Below, piece by piece: positions 26,254-36,372 of a stretch of DNA of 64,000 bases. The position numbers and the translations under genes are program-made. The stretch is from assembly GCF_007830455.1 (NCBI RefSeq), contig NZ_VLLB01000003.1:186001-250000 (forward strand), given 5' to 3'. Position 1 is the stretch's first letter; every line of letters starts with the position of its first letter. The notes beneath the pieces are model-generated. The model searched no databases and had not been told where the DNA came from. It saw only the letters and a list, made by a program, of their open reading frames with translations. Source of the DNA: Pseudoduganella lurida. GTDB taxonomy: Bacteria > Pseudomonadota > Gammaproteobacteria > Burkholderiales > Burkholderiaceae_D.

Positions 26254-29013
26254 ATGACCAACGGTCGCCGTCTTCGCCTCACACTCATCGCCGCCGCCGC
26301 GCTGGCCTGTTCACTGCAGGCTGCGCAGGCACAGACCGCCACGGAAGCCAGCCAGGCCACCACGCCAGCACCTACCGGCACGCCCGTCGATCCAACGAAG
26401 CCGCGCGTGACCATCACCGGTTCGGCCATCAAGCAGATCGCCTCCGAAACGCCGCTGCCGGTGCAGGTCATCACGCGCGACGAGATCGACAAGGCCGGCG
26501 TCACGACGGCGGCGGAACTGATGACGCGCGTGGCTGCCAACGTGGGCGGGCTGACCGATGGCGTGTCGATCAACGTGGGCGGCGACCAGCGGGGCTTCAA
26601 CAGCGCCAACCTGCGCGGCATCGGCACCTCGTCCACGCTGGTGCTGCTAAACGGCCGCCGCATGGCCAACTTCGCTTCCCCTGGCGACGACACGGGCGTC
26701 GACCTGAACAACATCCCGGCCGCCGCCATCCAGCGCGTGGAAGTGCTGCTGGACGGCGCCTCCGCGCTGTACGGTACGGATGCCATCGGCGGCGTGATCA
26801 ACTTCATCACCCGCAAGGACTTCCAGGGCCTGGAGCTGAACGCGTACGGTGGCGGCACGGACGAAGGCGGCGCGGCCAAGCGCCAGGCCACGCTGTCCGG
26901 CGGCATCGGCAAGCTGCAGGACGACGGCTACAACGTGTTTGCCGTGTTCGACGTGCAGGAGACGAATGCGCTGCGCACCTCGCAGCGCAAGTTCATTCCC
27001 GAACTGCAGATCCCGCAGCGCCTGGGCCACCTGCTGTCTGGCTTCACCAGCCCGGCCAATATCCGCCTCACGTCCGCACAGCGCGACTACCTGCAGGAAA
27101 ACGACTTCCAGTTGAACGGCCGCGGCATCACCAACCGCACCATCAACCTGTCCATCCCCACCTGCAGCGAGCCTGCCAATATGTACCTGCCGGCCGGCAC
27201 CGGCGGCGTGGATGCCTGCACCTACGACTACATGCGCGACACGGAGCTGTTCCCGAAATCGCAGAAGACCAGCCTGCTCACGCGCGGCGTGCTGAAGCTG
27301 GGCGGCGACCACGAACTGTATGGCGAAGTGGTGCTGACCCGTGCGCGCACCAACTACGTGGGTTCGTCGGCCCGCGTCACCGCATACATCCAGGCCAGCC
27401 AGGTGCCGCAGCTGGCCAACCTGGGCCTGGAAACCATCGAGGACGACGACGTGCCGGGCGAACTGGAACTGCGCATGCGCCTGTCGGAGGCGGGCAACCG
27501 CACCAGCGAACTGACCAGCATCGGCCAGCGCTACGTGGTGGGCATGAACGGCGTCGTCGGCGGCTGGGACTACGACGTGGCCTACAACCACAGCGTGAAC
27601 ACGGTGAAGGACAAGGATACGCACGGCTACGTGCTGTACGACCAGCTCCAGGACGGCATCACGGCAGGCCTGATCAATCCGTTCGGCCCGTCCAGCGCGG
27701 AAGGCCGTGCGCTGCTGGATCGCATCCAGGTCAACGACGTGGTGCGCCATGCCCGCGGCGTGATGGACTCGGTGGACTTCAAGGTCTCGCGCAGCGTGAT
27801 GGAGATGGCGGGCGGCGACCTGGCCGTGGCGTTCGGTGCCGAATGGCGCCGCGAGCGCACCGACTTCACGCCATCCGAACTGCTCCTGTCCGACAACATC
27901 AACAACGACGATGCGCCGGAAGGCGGCCGCGCCACCAGCGACAGCCGCAAGGTGGCCGCCGTGTTCGGCGAGATCCAGGCACCGTTCACGAAGCAGCTGC
28001 AGGGCCAGCTGTCGGCCCGCTACGACCACTACGAGCAGGTGGGCGGCGCGCTGAGCCCGAAACTGGGCCTGTCGTACACGCCGACGAAGTCCGCGATGCT
28101 GCGTGCCTCGGTGGGCCGCGGCTTCCGCGCACCGTCGATGTCCGAGCTGCACCGCCCCACCGTCATCAGCTCGACGGCCACGCTGCCCGACCCGGTGTAC
28201 TGCGCCACGGTGGACAACAACTACGCCGACTGCGCCAACAACTGGGAGCTGCGCCGCTATTCGAACGAGAACCTGAAACCGGAGAAGAGCCGCCAGTACT
28301 CGATCGGCGCCATCATCGAGCCGAGCAAGCATTTCACGGCCAGCCTCGATTACTGGAACATCCGCCGCACGCGCATGATCAGCGACATCGGTGACGATGT
28401 CGTGCTGGGCAACCTGGAAAAATACGGCGACCTGGTGCACCGCGACGAGGACGGCTACATCGACTACATCGAGTCGCACAAGGAGAACCGCGGCGCGCAG
28501 GTGGCCGCCGGCCTGGACCTGGTGCTGGACGTGCATGGCGTGGACACGGCCATCGGCCGCCTCGGTGGCCGCCTGTCCGGCACCTACGTGACGGATTCGA
28601 AGATCCAGACGTCGGAAGGCGATCCTTTCATCAGCAACCTGGGCCGCTTCGTCACCGATGGCGTGGTGCAGCGCTGGCGCCATGTCGTCACGTTCGACTG
28701 GGAGCGGGGTCCGCTGTCGGCCAGCCTGTCGAACACGTTCTCGTCGTCGTACGAGGACCAGAACTCGGCGATCAACCTGGATGACGGCAGCGTCGTCGCA
28801 CCGAACCATGTGTCGTCATACTCGCTGTGGGACCTGTCGGCCGCCTGGCAGGCCACGCGTGCGCTGAAATTCCGCGCCGGCGTGCAGAATCTGGCTGACA
28901 AGAGCCCGCCGTACTCGAACCAGGCGTACTACTTCATTTCCGGCTACGACCCCACGTACACGGATCCGCGCGGCCGCCGCTTCTGGGCGAGCGCGAACTA
29001 CGCTTTCAGGTAA
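26254..29013 (+). CDS. TonB-dependent outer-membrane receptor
   Basis: 919 residues. A signal peptide (ALACSLQAAQAQ) is followed by a plug domain from about residue 50 (VTITGSAIKQIASETPLPVQ, LRGIGTSSTLVLLNGRRM, ALYGTDAIGGVINFITRKDF). The long 22-strand barrel ends with GRRFWASANYAFR. There is no N-terminal sigma-signalling extension. A GGGAG ribosome-binding site precedes the ATG, and the AT-rich upstream region differs from its surroundings. It lies 72 bases upstream of an exported cyanophycinase on the same strand with no terminator between them. A role in importing peptide or polymer breakdown products is plausible but inferred. Confidence 0.95.
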   Translation: MTNGRRLRLTLIAAAALACSLQAAQAQTATEASQATTPAPTGTPVDPTKPRVTITGSAIKQIASETPLPVQVITRDEIDKAGVTTAAELMTRVAANVGGLTDGVSINVGGDQRGFNSANLRGIGTSSTLVLLNGRRMANFASPGDDTGVDLNNIPAAAIQRVEVLLDGASALYGTDAIGGVINFITRKDFQGLELNAYGGGTDEGGAAKRQATLSGGIGKLQDDGYNVFAVFDVQETNALRTSQRKFIPELQIPQRLGHLLSGFTSPANIRLTSAQRDYLQENDFQLNGRGITNRTINLSIPTCSEPANMYLPAGTGGVDACTYDYMRDTELFPKSQKTSLLTRGVLKLGGDHELYGEVVLTRARTNYVGSSARVTAYIQASQVPQLANLGLETIEDDDVPGELELRMRLSEAGNRTSELTSIGQRYVVGMNGVVGGWDYDVAYNHSVNTVKDKDTHGYVLYDQLQDGITAGLINPFGPSSAEGRALLDRIQVNDVVRHARGVMDSVDFKVSRSVMEMAGGDLAVAFGAEWRRERTDFTPSELLLSDNINNDDAPEGGRATSDSRKVAAVFGEIQAPFTKQLQGQLSARYDHYEQVGGALSPKLGLSYTPTKSAMLRASVGRGFRAPSMSELHRPTVISSTATLPDPVYCATVDNNYADCANNWELRRYSNENLKPEKSRQYSIGAIIEPSKHFTASLDYWNIRRTRMISDIGDDVVLGNLEKYGDLVHRDEDGYIDYIESHKENRGAQVAAGLDLVLDVHGVDTAIGRLGGRLSGTYVTDSKIQTSEGDPFISNLGRFVTDGVVQRWRHVVTFDWERGPLSASLSNTFSSSYEDQNSAINLDDGSVVAPNHVSSYSLWDLSAAWQATRALKFRAGVQNLADKSPPYSNQAYYFISGYDPTYTDPRGRRFWASANYAFR

Positions 29014-29085
29014 GGGGAGGGCGGCAGGCTGGCGTCAGCGGGTGCAGCATTCATTTGGTTCATCAGATTCAGTCCAGGAGAATTC

Positions 29086-30492
29086 ATGTTGAAGCAGTTC
29101 GCCACCATTCTGTGCTCCGCACTGGTGGTCGTCAGTGCAGTAGCGCAGACCCAGCAACCGGCGCCGGCCGACAACACGGCGCCGTTCAAGGAAGCAGCCA
29201 AGGAAGCAGTCCAGGAGTCGAAGGAAACCGCGAAGAACCCGGCGCAGACGGCGGCACCGACCGCCGTGCCGGCCGGTCCCGTCAACGACCTGGCCGCGGC
29301 ACGCGATGCGGCGGCCCGGGATGTCGCGGCGGCGAAGGCCGCGATGGCATCGGTGAAGGGCTCGCTCGTCATCATCGGCGGCGGCCTGCGTGGCGACAAT
29401 GCGGACGTGTGGCAGAAGATCGTCGCACTGGCCGGCGGCAAGGGCGCCAAGATCGCGGTGTTCCCGTCCGCTTCCGGCACGCCGGAGCGCTCGGCCCAGT
29501 CCATCATCGAGTACCTGCGCAAATATGGCGCCGACCCGTTCGCGGTGCCGGTGGCCGTGCGCCTGGCCGACAGCGACTACCGCAAGGCGGCCGACGATGC
29601 AGCCATCGCCGACAAGGTGCGCCGTGCCGGCGGCGTGTACTTCGCCGGCGGCGACCAGACCCGCATCACGCAGGCGCTGGTCCGTGAAGACGGCACCCGC
29701 ACCGCGGCGCTGGAAGCCGTGTGGGAAGTCTACCGCCGCGGCGGCGTGGTGGCCGGCACCAGCGCCGGTGCGGCCATCATGAGCTCGACGATGTTCTACA
29801 ACCCGCGCACGATCCTGGGCATGCTGCGGGCCGGCGTCACCGAAGGCAAGGAGATCGCGCCGGGCCTGGGCTTCATCGGCGACGACGTGTTCGTGGACCA
29901 GCACATGCTGGTGCGGGGCCGCTTCGCCCGCATGATTCCCGCCATGCTGGCCAAGAACTACAAGCTGGGCCTGGGCGTGGACGAGGACAGCGCGATGGTC
30001 ATCAATGCGCGCCGTGAAGTGGAGGTGATCGGCTATACGGGTGCGATCCTGATCGACCTGTCGCACGTGGTGCGCGACACCACCAAGCCGGACTTCAACG
30101 TGAGCAATGTGCGCATCAGCTACCTGGACCGGGGCGACAAGTTCAACATCATCACGCAGAGTTTCACACCGTCGCCCGACAAGGCGGGTGGCCGGCTCGA
30201 TCCGGCGCGGCCCAGCCTGCGCGGTCCCGTGTACAGCAACGACGTGCTGGGCAACAGCGCCGTGGTCGACATCATGGAGCGGCTGATCGACAGCGACCAG
30301 GAAGAAGCCATCGGCGTCGCGTTCGGCAATCCCCGTTCGGCGACGCCGGAAGTGGGGTTCGAGTTCCGCTTCTCGAAGATGCCGGAAAGCGTGGGCTATG
30401 TGTCCAGCGTGGCGGAGGCGTATTCGGTGCTGAACATCCGCCTCGATATCCGCCCGGTCGACATCCCGCGGCCGATGTACAAATACCGCTGA
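29086..30492 (+). CDS. Exported cyanophycinase (peptidase family S51)
   Basis: 468 residues with a signal peptide (ATILCSALVVVSAVAQ), then an Ala/Lys/Pro-rich linker of about 70 residues, then the S51 domain. Catalytic motifs are GTSAGAAIMS with nucleophile S226, FAGGDQTRI, VDQHMLVRGRFARMI with H273, and LGLGVDEDSAMVI. S51 cyanophycinases cleave cyanophycin (multi-L-arginyl-poly-L-aspartate) to beta-Asp-Arg dipeptides; exported forms occur in heterotrophs that feed on the polymer. AGGAG precedes the start, and an intrinsic terminator follows at 30517. Probably in an operon with the TonB receptor. Confidence 0.9.
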   Translation: MLKQFATILCSALVVVSAVAQTQQPAPADNTAPFKEAAKEAVQESKETAKNPAQTAAPTAVPAGPVNDLAAARDAAARDVAAAKAAMASVKGSLVIIGGGLRGDNADVWQKIVALAGGKGAKIAVFPSASGTPERSAQSIIEYLRKYGADPFAVPVAVRLADSDYRKAADDAAIADKVRRAGGVYFAGGDQTRITQALVREDGTRTAALEAVWEVYRRGGVVAGTSAGAAIMSSTMFYNPRTILGMLRAGVTEGKEIAPGLGFIGDDVFVDQHMLVRGRFARMIPAMLAKNYKLGLGVDEDSAMVINARREVEVIGYTGAILIDLSHVVRDTTKPDFNVSNVRISYLDRGDKFNIITQSFTPSPDKAGGRLDPARPSLRGPVYSNDVLGNSAVVDIMERLIDSDQEEAIGVAFGNPRSATPEVGFEFRFSKMPESVGYVSSVAEAYSVLNIRLDIRPVDIPRPMYKYR

Positions 30493-30516
30493 GCCTTTCG
30501 GCTGGCTGACTGACCC

Positions 30517-30545
30517 ACCGGCGCGTTAGAATCGCGCCGGTTTTT
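30517..30545 (+). terminator. Intrinsic terminator after the cyanophycinase gene
   Basis: Stem ACCGGCGCG (30517-30525) pairs with CGCGCCGGT (30533-30541) across a 7-base loop and runs into TTTTT (30541-30545). Located 25 bases after the stop; it separates the receptor-cyanophycinase unit from the next gene. Confidence 0.85.
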
Positions 30546-30585
30546 CGTTAACGGGCGTTGTTCCATGATCCGATCGGAGTTTTCC

Positions 30586-32025
30586 ATGCGTTTTTCCTCC
30601 TGCCTTCCCGCCACCCTGCTGGCCTGCTGCGCGAGCGCGCTGGCGGCGCAGCCGGCCACCGTGCGCGTCGACTATCTCCACAGCGGCAATGCGCAGGGCG
30701 AGAGCTATGCCATGGACCGCGTCGTCATCGAACCGCTGCCGTGGCCCGGCGACATGGGGCGCACGCTGGACGACACGGACCGCGGCATCAACAAAGTCGA
30801 GGTGGTGGATGCGAAGACGGGGCGGCTGCTGTATTCGCGCGGCTTCTCGACCATCTTCGGCGAATGGAAAACCACCGCGGAAGCCTCGAATCTGACGCGC
30901 GGTTTCGGCGAATCGGTGCGCTTTCCGAAGCCCGATGTGCCGGTGAAGGTGCGCATCCTGAAGCGCGGTACGGACAATGCCTTCACGCTGGCGTGGAGCG
31001 TCGATGTCGATACCGATGCGCCGGACGTCATCCGCAAGCAGCCGCCCGCGCCGGCGAAGCCGATCCCGATCCGCGTAAACGGCCCCTCGGCCGGCAAGGT
31101 CGACCTGCTGATCCTGGGCGACGGCTACACGCGCGGGGAGCAGAAGAAATTCGAGCAGACGGCGAAGCGGCTGGCCGATTACCTGTTCACCGTGTCGCCT
31201 TTCAAGGAGCGCGCGCAGGACTTCAATGTGTGGGGCCTGGCCGTGCCGACCGAAGAGTCGGGCGTGAGCCGGCCCTCGACCGGCACGCATCACGCGTCGG
31301 CCCTGAACACGCGCTACGACATCTTTGGAAGCGAGCGCTACGTGCTCACGACGGACAACCGCGCGCTGCGTGACATCGCCCAGCATGCGCCTTACGAGTT
31401 CATCGAGATCCTCGTCAACAACGATACCTATGGCGGCGGCGGCATCTACGGCCAGTTCAGCACCGCGGCGGCCAACAACGACTGGGCCAACTACCTGTTC
31501 GTGCACGAGTTCGGGCATCACTTCGCGGGCCTGGCGGACGAGTACTACACGTCGCCGGTTGCTTACCAGTCCAGAGGCGAAGGGCCGAAGCCGGAACCGT
31601 GGGAACCGAACGTGACGGCGCTGCATGATCCCGCGCAGCTGAAGTGGCGCGCGCATGTGAAGACCGGCACGGTGCTGCCGACCGCGTGGCCGAAGGAGGA
31701 ATACGAGACGCACTCGCGCGAATACCAGAAGGTGCGCGCCCAGCTGCGCAAGGACGGCCGCCCCGAAAGCGAGATGAGCCGGCTGTTCCGGGATGACCTG
31801 GCGTGGACGAATGCGCTGTTCTCGCGCGCGCCCAATGCCAGGGCTGTCGGCGCGTTCGAGGGGGCCAATTACGAGGCGAAGGGTTACTACCGTTCGCAGC
31901 AGCAGTGCCTGATGTTCGACCGCAGCGAGGCGTTCTGCGCCGTGTGTGCGGAGGCGGTGGAGCAGACGATCGATCTGTATTCCCGGCCACTGCCAATAAA
32001 GCAGGCAGGCGGGACAAATAAGTAA
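30586..32025 (+). CDS. Exported M64-family (IgA peptidase-like) metallopeptidase
   Basis: 479 residues. The start at 30586 has CGGAG about 8 bases upstream and gives a signal peptide (SSCLPATLLACCASALAA). An N-terminal beta domain (to about 160) is followed by the peptidase domain opening VDLLILGDGYTRGEQKKFE, typical of family M64. The zinc motif is HEFGHHFAGLADEYY (H307, E308, H311). A C-terminal Cys-containing stretch (QQQCLMFDRSEAFCAVC) may form disulfides or bind metal. Secreted or periplasmic protease of unknown target, next to other polymer-degradation genes but behind its own terminator-separated start. Confidence 0.9.
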   Translation: MRFSSCLPATLLACCASALAAQPATVRVDYLHSGNAQGESYAMDRVVIEPLPWPGDMGRTLDDTDRGINKVEVVDAKTGRLLYSRGFSTIFGEWKTTAEASNLTRGFGESVRFPKPDVPVKVRILKRGTDNAFTLAWSVDVDTDAPDVIRKQPPAPAKPIPIRVNGPSAGKVDLLILGDGYTRGEQKKFEQTAKRLADYLFTVSPFKERAQDFNVWGLAVPTEESGVSRPSTGTHHASALNTRYDIFGSERYVLTTDNRALRDIAQHAPYEFIEILVNNDTYGGGGIYGQFSTAAANNDWANYLFVHEFGHHFAGLADEYYTSPVAYQSRGEGPKPEPWEPNVTALHDPAQLKWRAHVKTGTVLPTAWPKEEYETHSREYQKVRAQLRKDGRPESEMSRLFRDDLAWTNALFSRAPNARAVGAFEGANYEAKGYYRSQQQCLMFDRSEAFCAVCAEAVEQTIDLYSRPLPIKQAGGTNK

Positions 32026-32147
32026 GTAAAGCAACAAAATGTTGCTAGGTGCGGTACCGCACAGTAGATGGTGACAGGAAACCTTATTCTGGACCCGTGA
32101 CAAGAAAGAAGTCAGTACTTCAAAACCAAATCTGAAAGGTGTCCACC

Positions 32148-32624
32148 ATGAACAAACTGCTCGCAACCCTGATCGCCGGCGTCTTCGCTACCGCAGCCTA
32201 CGCCCAGACCACGACCAACAACGATGTCGCCAAGGCCCAGGCCGAAGCCCAGAAAGACATCGCCAAGGCCCAGTCGAAAGAAGCGAAAAAAGATGCTGAA
32301 GCCGACAAGGACGTCGCCAAGGCCATGAACAAGGCCGACGAAAAGAAAGCCAAGGCCCACGCGAAAGCCGACAAGGCCCACGCCAAAGCCAACGAAAAAG
32401 TCGCTGATGCCGATCCGGAAGACAAGATGAAAGCAGAAGCCAAGGCCGACAAGAAAGTCGCCGCCGCCGATGCCAAAGCTGCCAAGACGATCGCCAAGCA
32501 GGACGAGAAAGTAGCGAAAGAAGTCGCCGAAGCCAACAAGGACAAGGCCGTTGCTGCCGCCAAGACGAGCGAAGCCGTGGGCAAAGCCAATGCCGACGTG
32601 AAAAAAGAAGCCGCCAAGCACTAA
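32148..32624 (+). CDS. Periplasmic Ala/Lys/Asp-rich helical protein (TolA-like composition)
   Basis: 158 residues. A signal peptide (MNKLLATLIAGVFATAAYAQ) is followed by about 135 residues composed almost entirely of Ala, Lys, Asp and Glu in degenerate repeats (DVAKAQAEAQKDIAKAQ, KADKAHAKANEKVADADP). It should form a long charged alpha helix or coiled coil in the periplasm. Such proteins are often labelled TolA-like from composition alone; no TolA domain is visible. A strong terminator follows at once, so it is monocistronic. The lack of any hydrophobic core argues against an enzyme. Confidence 0.8.
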   Translation: MNKLLATLIAGVFATAAYAQTTTNNDVAKAQAEAQKDIAKAQSKEAKKDAEADKDVAKAMNKADEKKAKAHAKADKAHAKANEKVADADPEDKMKAEAKADKKVAAADAKAAKTIAKQDEKVAKEVAEANKDKAVAAAKTSEAVGKANADVKKEAAKH

Positions 32625-32640
32625 TCGCTAGCCCTTCCTG

Positions 32641-32676
32641 AAAACCGCCGCCTGCACCTTGCAGGCGGCGGTTTTT
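32641..32676 (+). terminator. Strong intrinsic terminator
   Basis: CCGCCGCCTGCA (32645-32656) pairs with TGCAGGCGGCGG (32660-32671) through a 3-base loop and is followed by TTTTT; AAAA before the stem extends the pairing. Ends transcription of the Ala/Lys-rich protein gene. Confidence 0.9.
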
Positions 32677-32685
32677 GCGTTTACA

Positions 32686-32738
32686 GCCGAGCTCGTGTCC
32701 ACCTTGGGGTCTGACCCCGACATGGACACGAGCTCGGC
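32686..32738. repeat. Family-B palindrome
   Basis: Perfect 16-base arms GCCGAGCTCGTGTCCA and TGGACACGAGCTCGGC enclose a nested GGGGTCTGACCCC palindrome. One of six units of this family in the window. It lies directly after a terminator and upstream of the patatin gene. Confidence 0.85.
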
Positions 32739-32897
32739 CATAGCGGTGTTGTGCCTTCGATACAGCACGGAGAGCAGGCGGTGCACGACCGCCCGGCCCG
32801 CCACAAATATCCAGCCTCGAGCGTTTGATGAAGATCAATACCGTAGCGCTCATGCGGGGCAATCTGGACTTCCTTTGATGTGTCTCCAGGAGTCATG

Positions 32898-34016
32898 ATG
32901 AGCAAACCAATGGCGTTGATCTTGCAAGGCGGTGGCGCGCTGGGCGCGTTCGAATATGGCGTCGTGACGGCGCTGGTGGAGGAGGGCTGGCAGCCGAAGG
33001 CCGTGACGGGCGTGTCGATCGGCGCCATCAACGCCGCGTCGATCGCCGGCGCGAAGGATGGCGATATCGTCACCAGCCTGCGCACGATGTGGGAAGCGAT
33101 CACATTGCCCCAGCTGCCGATCTGGCCGGCCACGCAGCAGGCCGATTTTTCCCTGCTGGGCAACCCGAACTTCTGGCGCTCGCGCACGGATTACTGGGAT
33201 GCGCTCAACTGGACCAGCTACTGCGACACGGCGCCGATGCTGAACACGCTGGCCACGCTCCTCGATTTCGACCAGCTCAACAATCCCGACCACATGCGCT
33301 TCGGCGTCACGGCCACCAGCCTGAACACGGGCGGGCAGGTGACGTTCTCGAACTACACGGCGTCCAATGCGCAGAAGCGCAGCGGCCAGCTGCGCGCGAA
33401 ACGGGCCCAGCTGACACCGTCGCACATCGTTGCCAGTGGCAGCCTGCCACCCGGCTTCCCCGCCACCACCATCGATGGCACGGACTACTGGGACGGCGGC
33501 CTGTTCAGCAACACGCCCGTCGATTCGCTGTTGAACCTGCTGGAGCCGGAAGACATCGAAACGCTGCCCATCTTCGTCGTCGACCTGTTCCCTACCGATG
33601 GCCAGGCCTCGCCCGTCAACCTGCAGGAAGTGAACACGCGCGCGATCGCGCTGCAGTACCAGAACCGCTTCTGGGACCAGTATGGCGGCGACGCGGGACT
33701 CGATGGTTTCCTGACTGTGCTGGAGCAGATCAGGAAACTGGCCGCCGGCAATGAGGTGGAAGGGTCGCCCGCGTTCGACTGGCTGATGCGCCTGCGCGCG
33801 CTGAAGAACGTGCACGTGATCGCGAGCGCGCCGGCACCGGCCGGCGGCGATCATGATTTTTCACAGTACGGGGTGAGGGGGCGCTTCGCGGCGGGAAAAG
33901 CCGCGGCACTGAATTACCTGTCGCGGCTGGAGCACCAGGCCCCGGCCACGCAGAACAGCGTGACCAGGGTCGATGCTAAACACATCAGCCGTTCGGTAGC
34001 AGCCCGGTCGGCTTGA
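32898..34016 (+). CDS. Patatin-like phospholipase
   Basis: 372-residue patatin-domain lipid acyl hydrolase. The oxyanion loop [13 protein letters not shown], the nucleophile elbow TGVSIGAIN (S40) and the dyad Asp in [11 protein letters not shown] (D199) are all in place, so it should be active. A DUF3734-like C-terminal region follows. The start at 32898 is placed by CAGGAG five bases upstream; ATG 32895 is adjacent. Its last 32 bases overlap the end of parC on the opposite strand, the only convergent junction in the window without a palindromic repeat. Confidence 0.92.
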   Translation: MSKPMALILQGGGALGAFEYGVVTALVEEGWQPKAVTGVSIGAINAASIAGAKDGDIVTSLRTMWEAITLPQLPIWPATQQADFSLLGNPNFWRSRTDYWDALNWTSYCDTAPMLNTLATLLDFDQLNNPDHMRFGVTATSLNTGGQVTFSNYTASNAQKRSGQLRAKRAQLTPSHIVASGSLPPGFPATTIDGTDYWDGGLFSNTPVDSLLNLLEPEDIETLPIFVVDLFPTDGQASPVNLQEVNTRAIALQYQNRFWDQYGGDAGLDGFLTVLEQIRKLAAGNEVEGSPAFDWLMRLRALKNVHVIASAPAPAGGDHDFSQYGVRGRFAAGKAAALNYLSRLEHQAPATQNSVTRVDAKHISRSVAARSA

Positions 34017-36357
34017 TCCGGGTCGGCATCGGCTTGCCCTTGCGGGCGCGCTTGCCGAAGTGTTCGCCTTCGGCCAGCGCGTGCGGCGTCATCTTTTCTT
34101 CCTTCGCCTTCTGCGCATTGCCGATGCCCAGCACGGTCACGCCCTTCTGCGTGATGGCGCAGGCGGCCACCAGCTTCTCCTTCGGATCGAGTTCCATCAG
34201 GATCACGCCGCGCCCGCCATTGGACAGCACCTTCATCTCGTCCATGCCGAACACCAGCAGCCGCGATTTCTCCGAAATGACGGCCACCGCACTGGCATCG
34301 TTCACCACCACCGTTGGCGCCAGCGGCTTGGCGCCGTCTTCCAGCGTCAGGAACGCCTTGCCGCTCTTCTGGCGGCTGGCCATGTCGCCCGCCGTCGTGA
34401 TGAAGCCGAAGCCGGCGTCGGAGGCCATCAGCAGCTTCGTCGTGGCCGGACCGGCAAAGTAATGCAGCAGGCGCGCGCCGCCGGACAGGTCCACCAGCGT
34501 AGTGATCGGCACGCCGTCGCCCCGCGCGTTCGGCAAGGCCGCTACCGGCACCGAGTACACGCGGCCGTTGTCGCCGAAGCCCAGCAGCGTATCGACAGTG
34601 CGGCACTCGATCGCATCGTGCAGCGCATCGCCGGCCTTGAACGTGAACTGGCCGCGGTCATGGCCGACACCGGTGCGCGCACGCACCCAGCCCTTCTGCG
34701 AAATGATCACGGTCACGGCTTCGTCGACGATCTTCTGTTCGACGGAGGCGCGCTGCGCTTCCTCGATCAGCGTGCGGCGGTCGTCGCCATACTGTTTCGC
34801 ATCCGCCTCGATCTCGCGGATGATCAGGCGCTTCATCGAGGACGGATTGTCGAGCAGGTCCTGCAGCGTGCCTTTTTCCTTGCGCAGCTCGGCCAGCTCC
34901 TGCTGGATCTTGATCGCTTCCAGGCGCGCCAGCTGGCGCAGGCGGATTTCCAGGATGTCTTCGGCCTGGCGGTCGGACAGGCGGAAGCGTTCGATCAGCG
35001 CGGCCTTCGGCTCGTCCGAATTGCGGATGATGTGAATGACCTCGTCGATGTTGAGCAGGATCGTCTCGCGGCCTTCCAGGATATGGATGCGGTCGTCGAC
35101 CTTGGTAAGGCGGTGCTGCGTGCGGCGCGTCACGGTGGCGAAGCGGAACGTGATCCACTCCGTCAGGATGTCCGTCAGGCCCTTCTGGCGCGGCCGGCCA
35201 TCGCCGCCGATCATCACCAGGTTCATCGGCGCCGAGGTTTCCAGCGACGTGTGCGCCAGCAGCATCAGCATGAATTCGGCCTGGTCCTGGTTCTTCGACT
35301 TCGGCTCAAACACGAGGCGCACCGGCGCGGCGCGACCCGATTCGTCGCGGATCGTATCCAGCGCGCCCAGCACCATGGCCTTCTGCGCCAGCTGGTCGGC
35401 CGACAGCGCCTTCTTGCCCAGCTTGATCTTCGGGTTCGTCAGCTCCTCGATCTCTTCCAGCACCTTCTGCGACGAGGTGCCCGGCGGCAGTTCGTAGACG
35501 ACGGCCTGCCACTGGCCGCGCGCCAGTTCCTCGATCTTCCAGCGCGCCCGCACCTTCATGCTGCCGCGACCGGAGGCGTACATGTCGGCCACCTGCGCGG
35601 CCGGGGTGATCAGCTGGCCGCCGCCCGGATAATCCGGACCCGGCACGATGGCCATCAGCTCCGCATGCGTCAGCTTCGGGTTGCGGATCAGCGCGACGGC
35701 GGCACTGGCCACCTCGCGCAGGTTGTGCGACGGGATCTCGGTGGCCAGGCCCACGGCAATGCCGGAGGCGCCATTGAGCAGCACCATCGGCAGGCGCGCC
35801 GGCAGCAGCGCCGGTTCTTCCGTGGAGCCGTCGTAGTTCGGGATGAAGTCCACGGTGCCCTGGCCGATTTCATCCATCAGCAGCTTGGCGATCGGCGTCA
35901 GGCGCGCTTCCGTGTAGCGCATGGCTGCCGCGCCGTCACCGTCGCGCGAACCGAAGTTGCCCTGGCCGTCGACCAGCGGATAGCGCAGCGAGAAGTCCTG
36001 CGCCATGCGCACCAGCGCGTCGTACACGGACTGGTCGCCGTGGGGGTGCAGCTTGCCCAGCACGTCGCCGACCACCGTGGCGGACTTGCGGGGCTTGGCC
36101 GAGGCATTCAGCCCCAGCTCGTTCATCGAGTACAGGATGCGGCGCTGCACGGGCTTCTGGCCGTCGCACACGTCGGGCAGGGCGCGGCCCTTCACCACCG
36201 AGATGGCGTAGTCGAGATAGGCGCGTTCGGCGAACGTGGACAGGGTCAGCGTTTCGCCGCCGTCGCCGCCACCGCTGGCGCCGTTGGTGTTGGGGCTGTT
36301 CTTGTCGCCATCGGGATCGTCCGGCGGTGGCGCGTCAAAGAGGTTTGCTTGGCTCAT
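33985..36357 (-). CDS. parC: DNA topoisomerase IV subunit A ParC
   Basis: 790 residues. Subunit A of the decatenating type II topoisomerase. The catalytic tyrosine is Y148 in [11 protein letters not shown]. The quinolone-determining region reads [17 protein letters not shown], with Gln109 where E. coli ParC has Ser80 and Asp113 at the Glu84 position. The C-terminal beta-propeller is of the short ParC type (about 300 residues) and lacks a GyrA-box. Begins 15 bases after parE in the same orientation. N-terminal 35 residues are Gly/Asp/Asn-rich. Confidence 0.96.
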   Translation of the reverse strand: MSQANLFDAPPPDDPDGDKNSPNTNGASGGGDGGETLTLSTFAERAYLDYAISVVKGRALPDVCDGQKPVQRRILYSMNELGLNASAKPRKSATVVGDVLGKLHPHGDQSVYDALVRMAQDFSLRYPLVDGQGNFGSRDGDGAAAMRYTEARLTPIAKLLMDEIGQGTVDFIPNYDGSTEEPALLPARLPMVLLNGASGIAVGLATEIPSHNLREVASAAVALIRNPKLTHAELMAIVPGPDYPGGGQLITPAAQVADMYASGRGSMKVRARWKIEELARGQWQAVVYELPPGTSSQKVLEEIEELTNPKIKLGKKALSADQLAQKAMVLGALDTIRDESGRAAPVRLVFEPKSKNQDQAEFMLMLLAHTSLETSAPMNLVMIGGDGRPRQKGLTDILTEWITFRFATVTRRTQHRLTKVDDRIHILEGRETILLNIDEVIHIIRNSDEPKAALIERFRLSDRQAEDILEIRLRQLARLEAIKIQQELAELRKEKGTLQDLLDNPSSMKRLIIREIEADAKQYGDDRRTLIEEAQRASVEQKIVDEAVTVIISQKGWVRARTGVGHDRGQFTFKAGDALHDAIECRTVDTLLGFGDNGRVYSVPVAALPNARGDGVPITTLVDLSGGARLLHYFAGPATTKLLMASDAGFGFITTAGDMASRQKSGKAFLTLEDGAKPLAPTVVVNDASAVAVISEKSRLLVFGMDEMKVLSNGGRGVILMELDPKEKLVAACAITQKGVTVLGIGNAQKAKEEKMTPHALAEGEHFGKRARKGKPMPTRIKPTGLLPNG

Positions 36358-36372
36358 GGTGCGTAACTCGTA

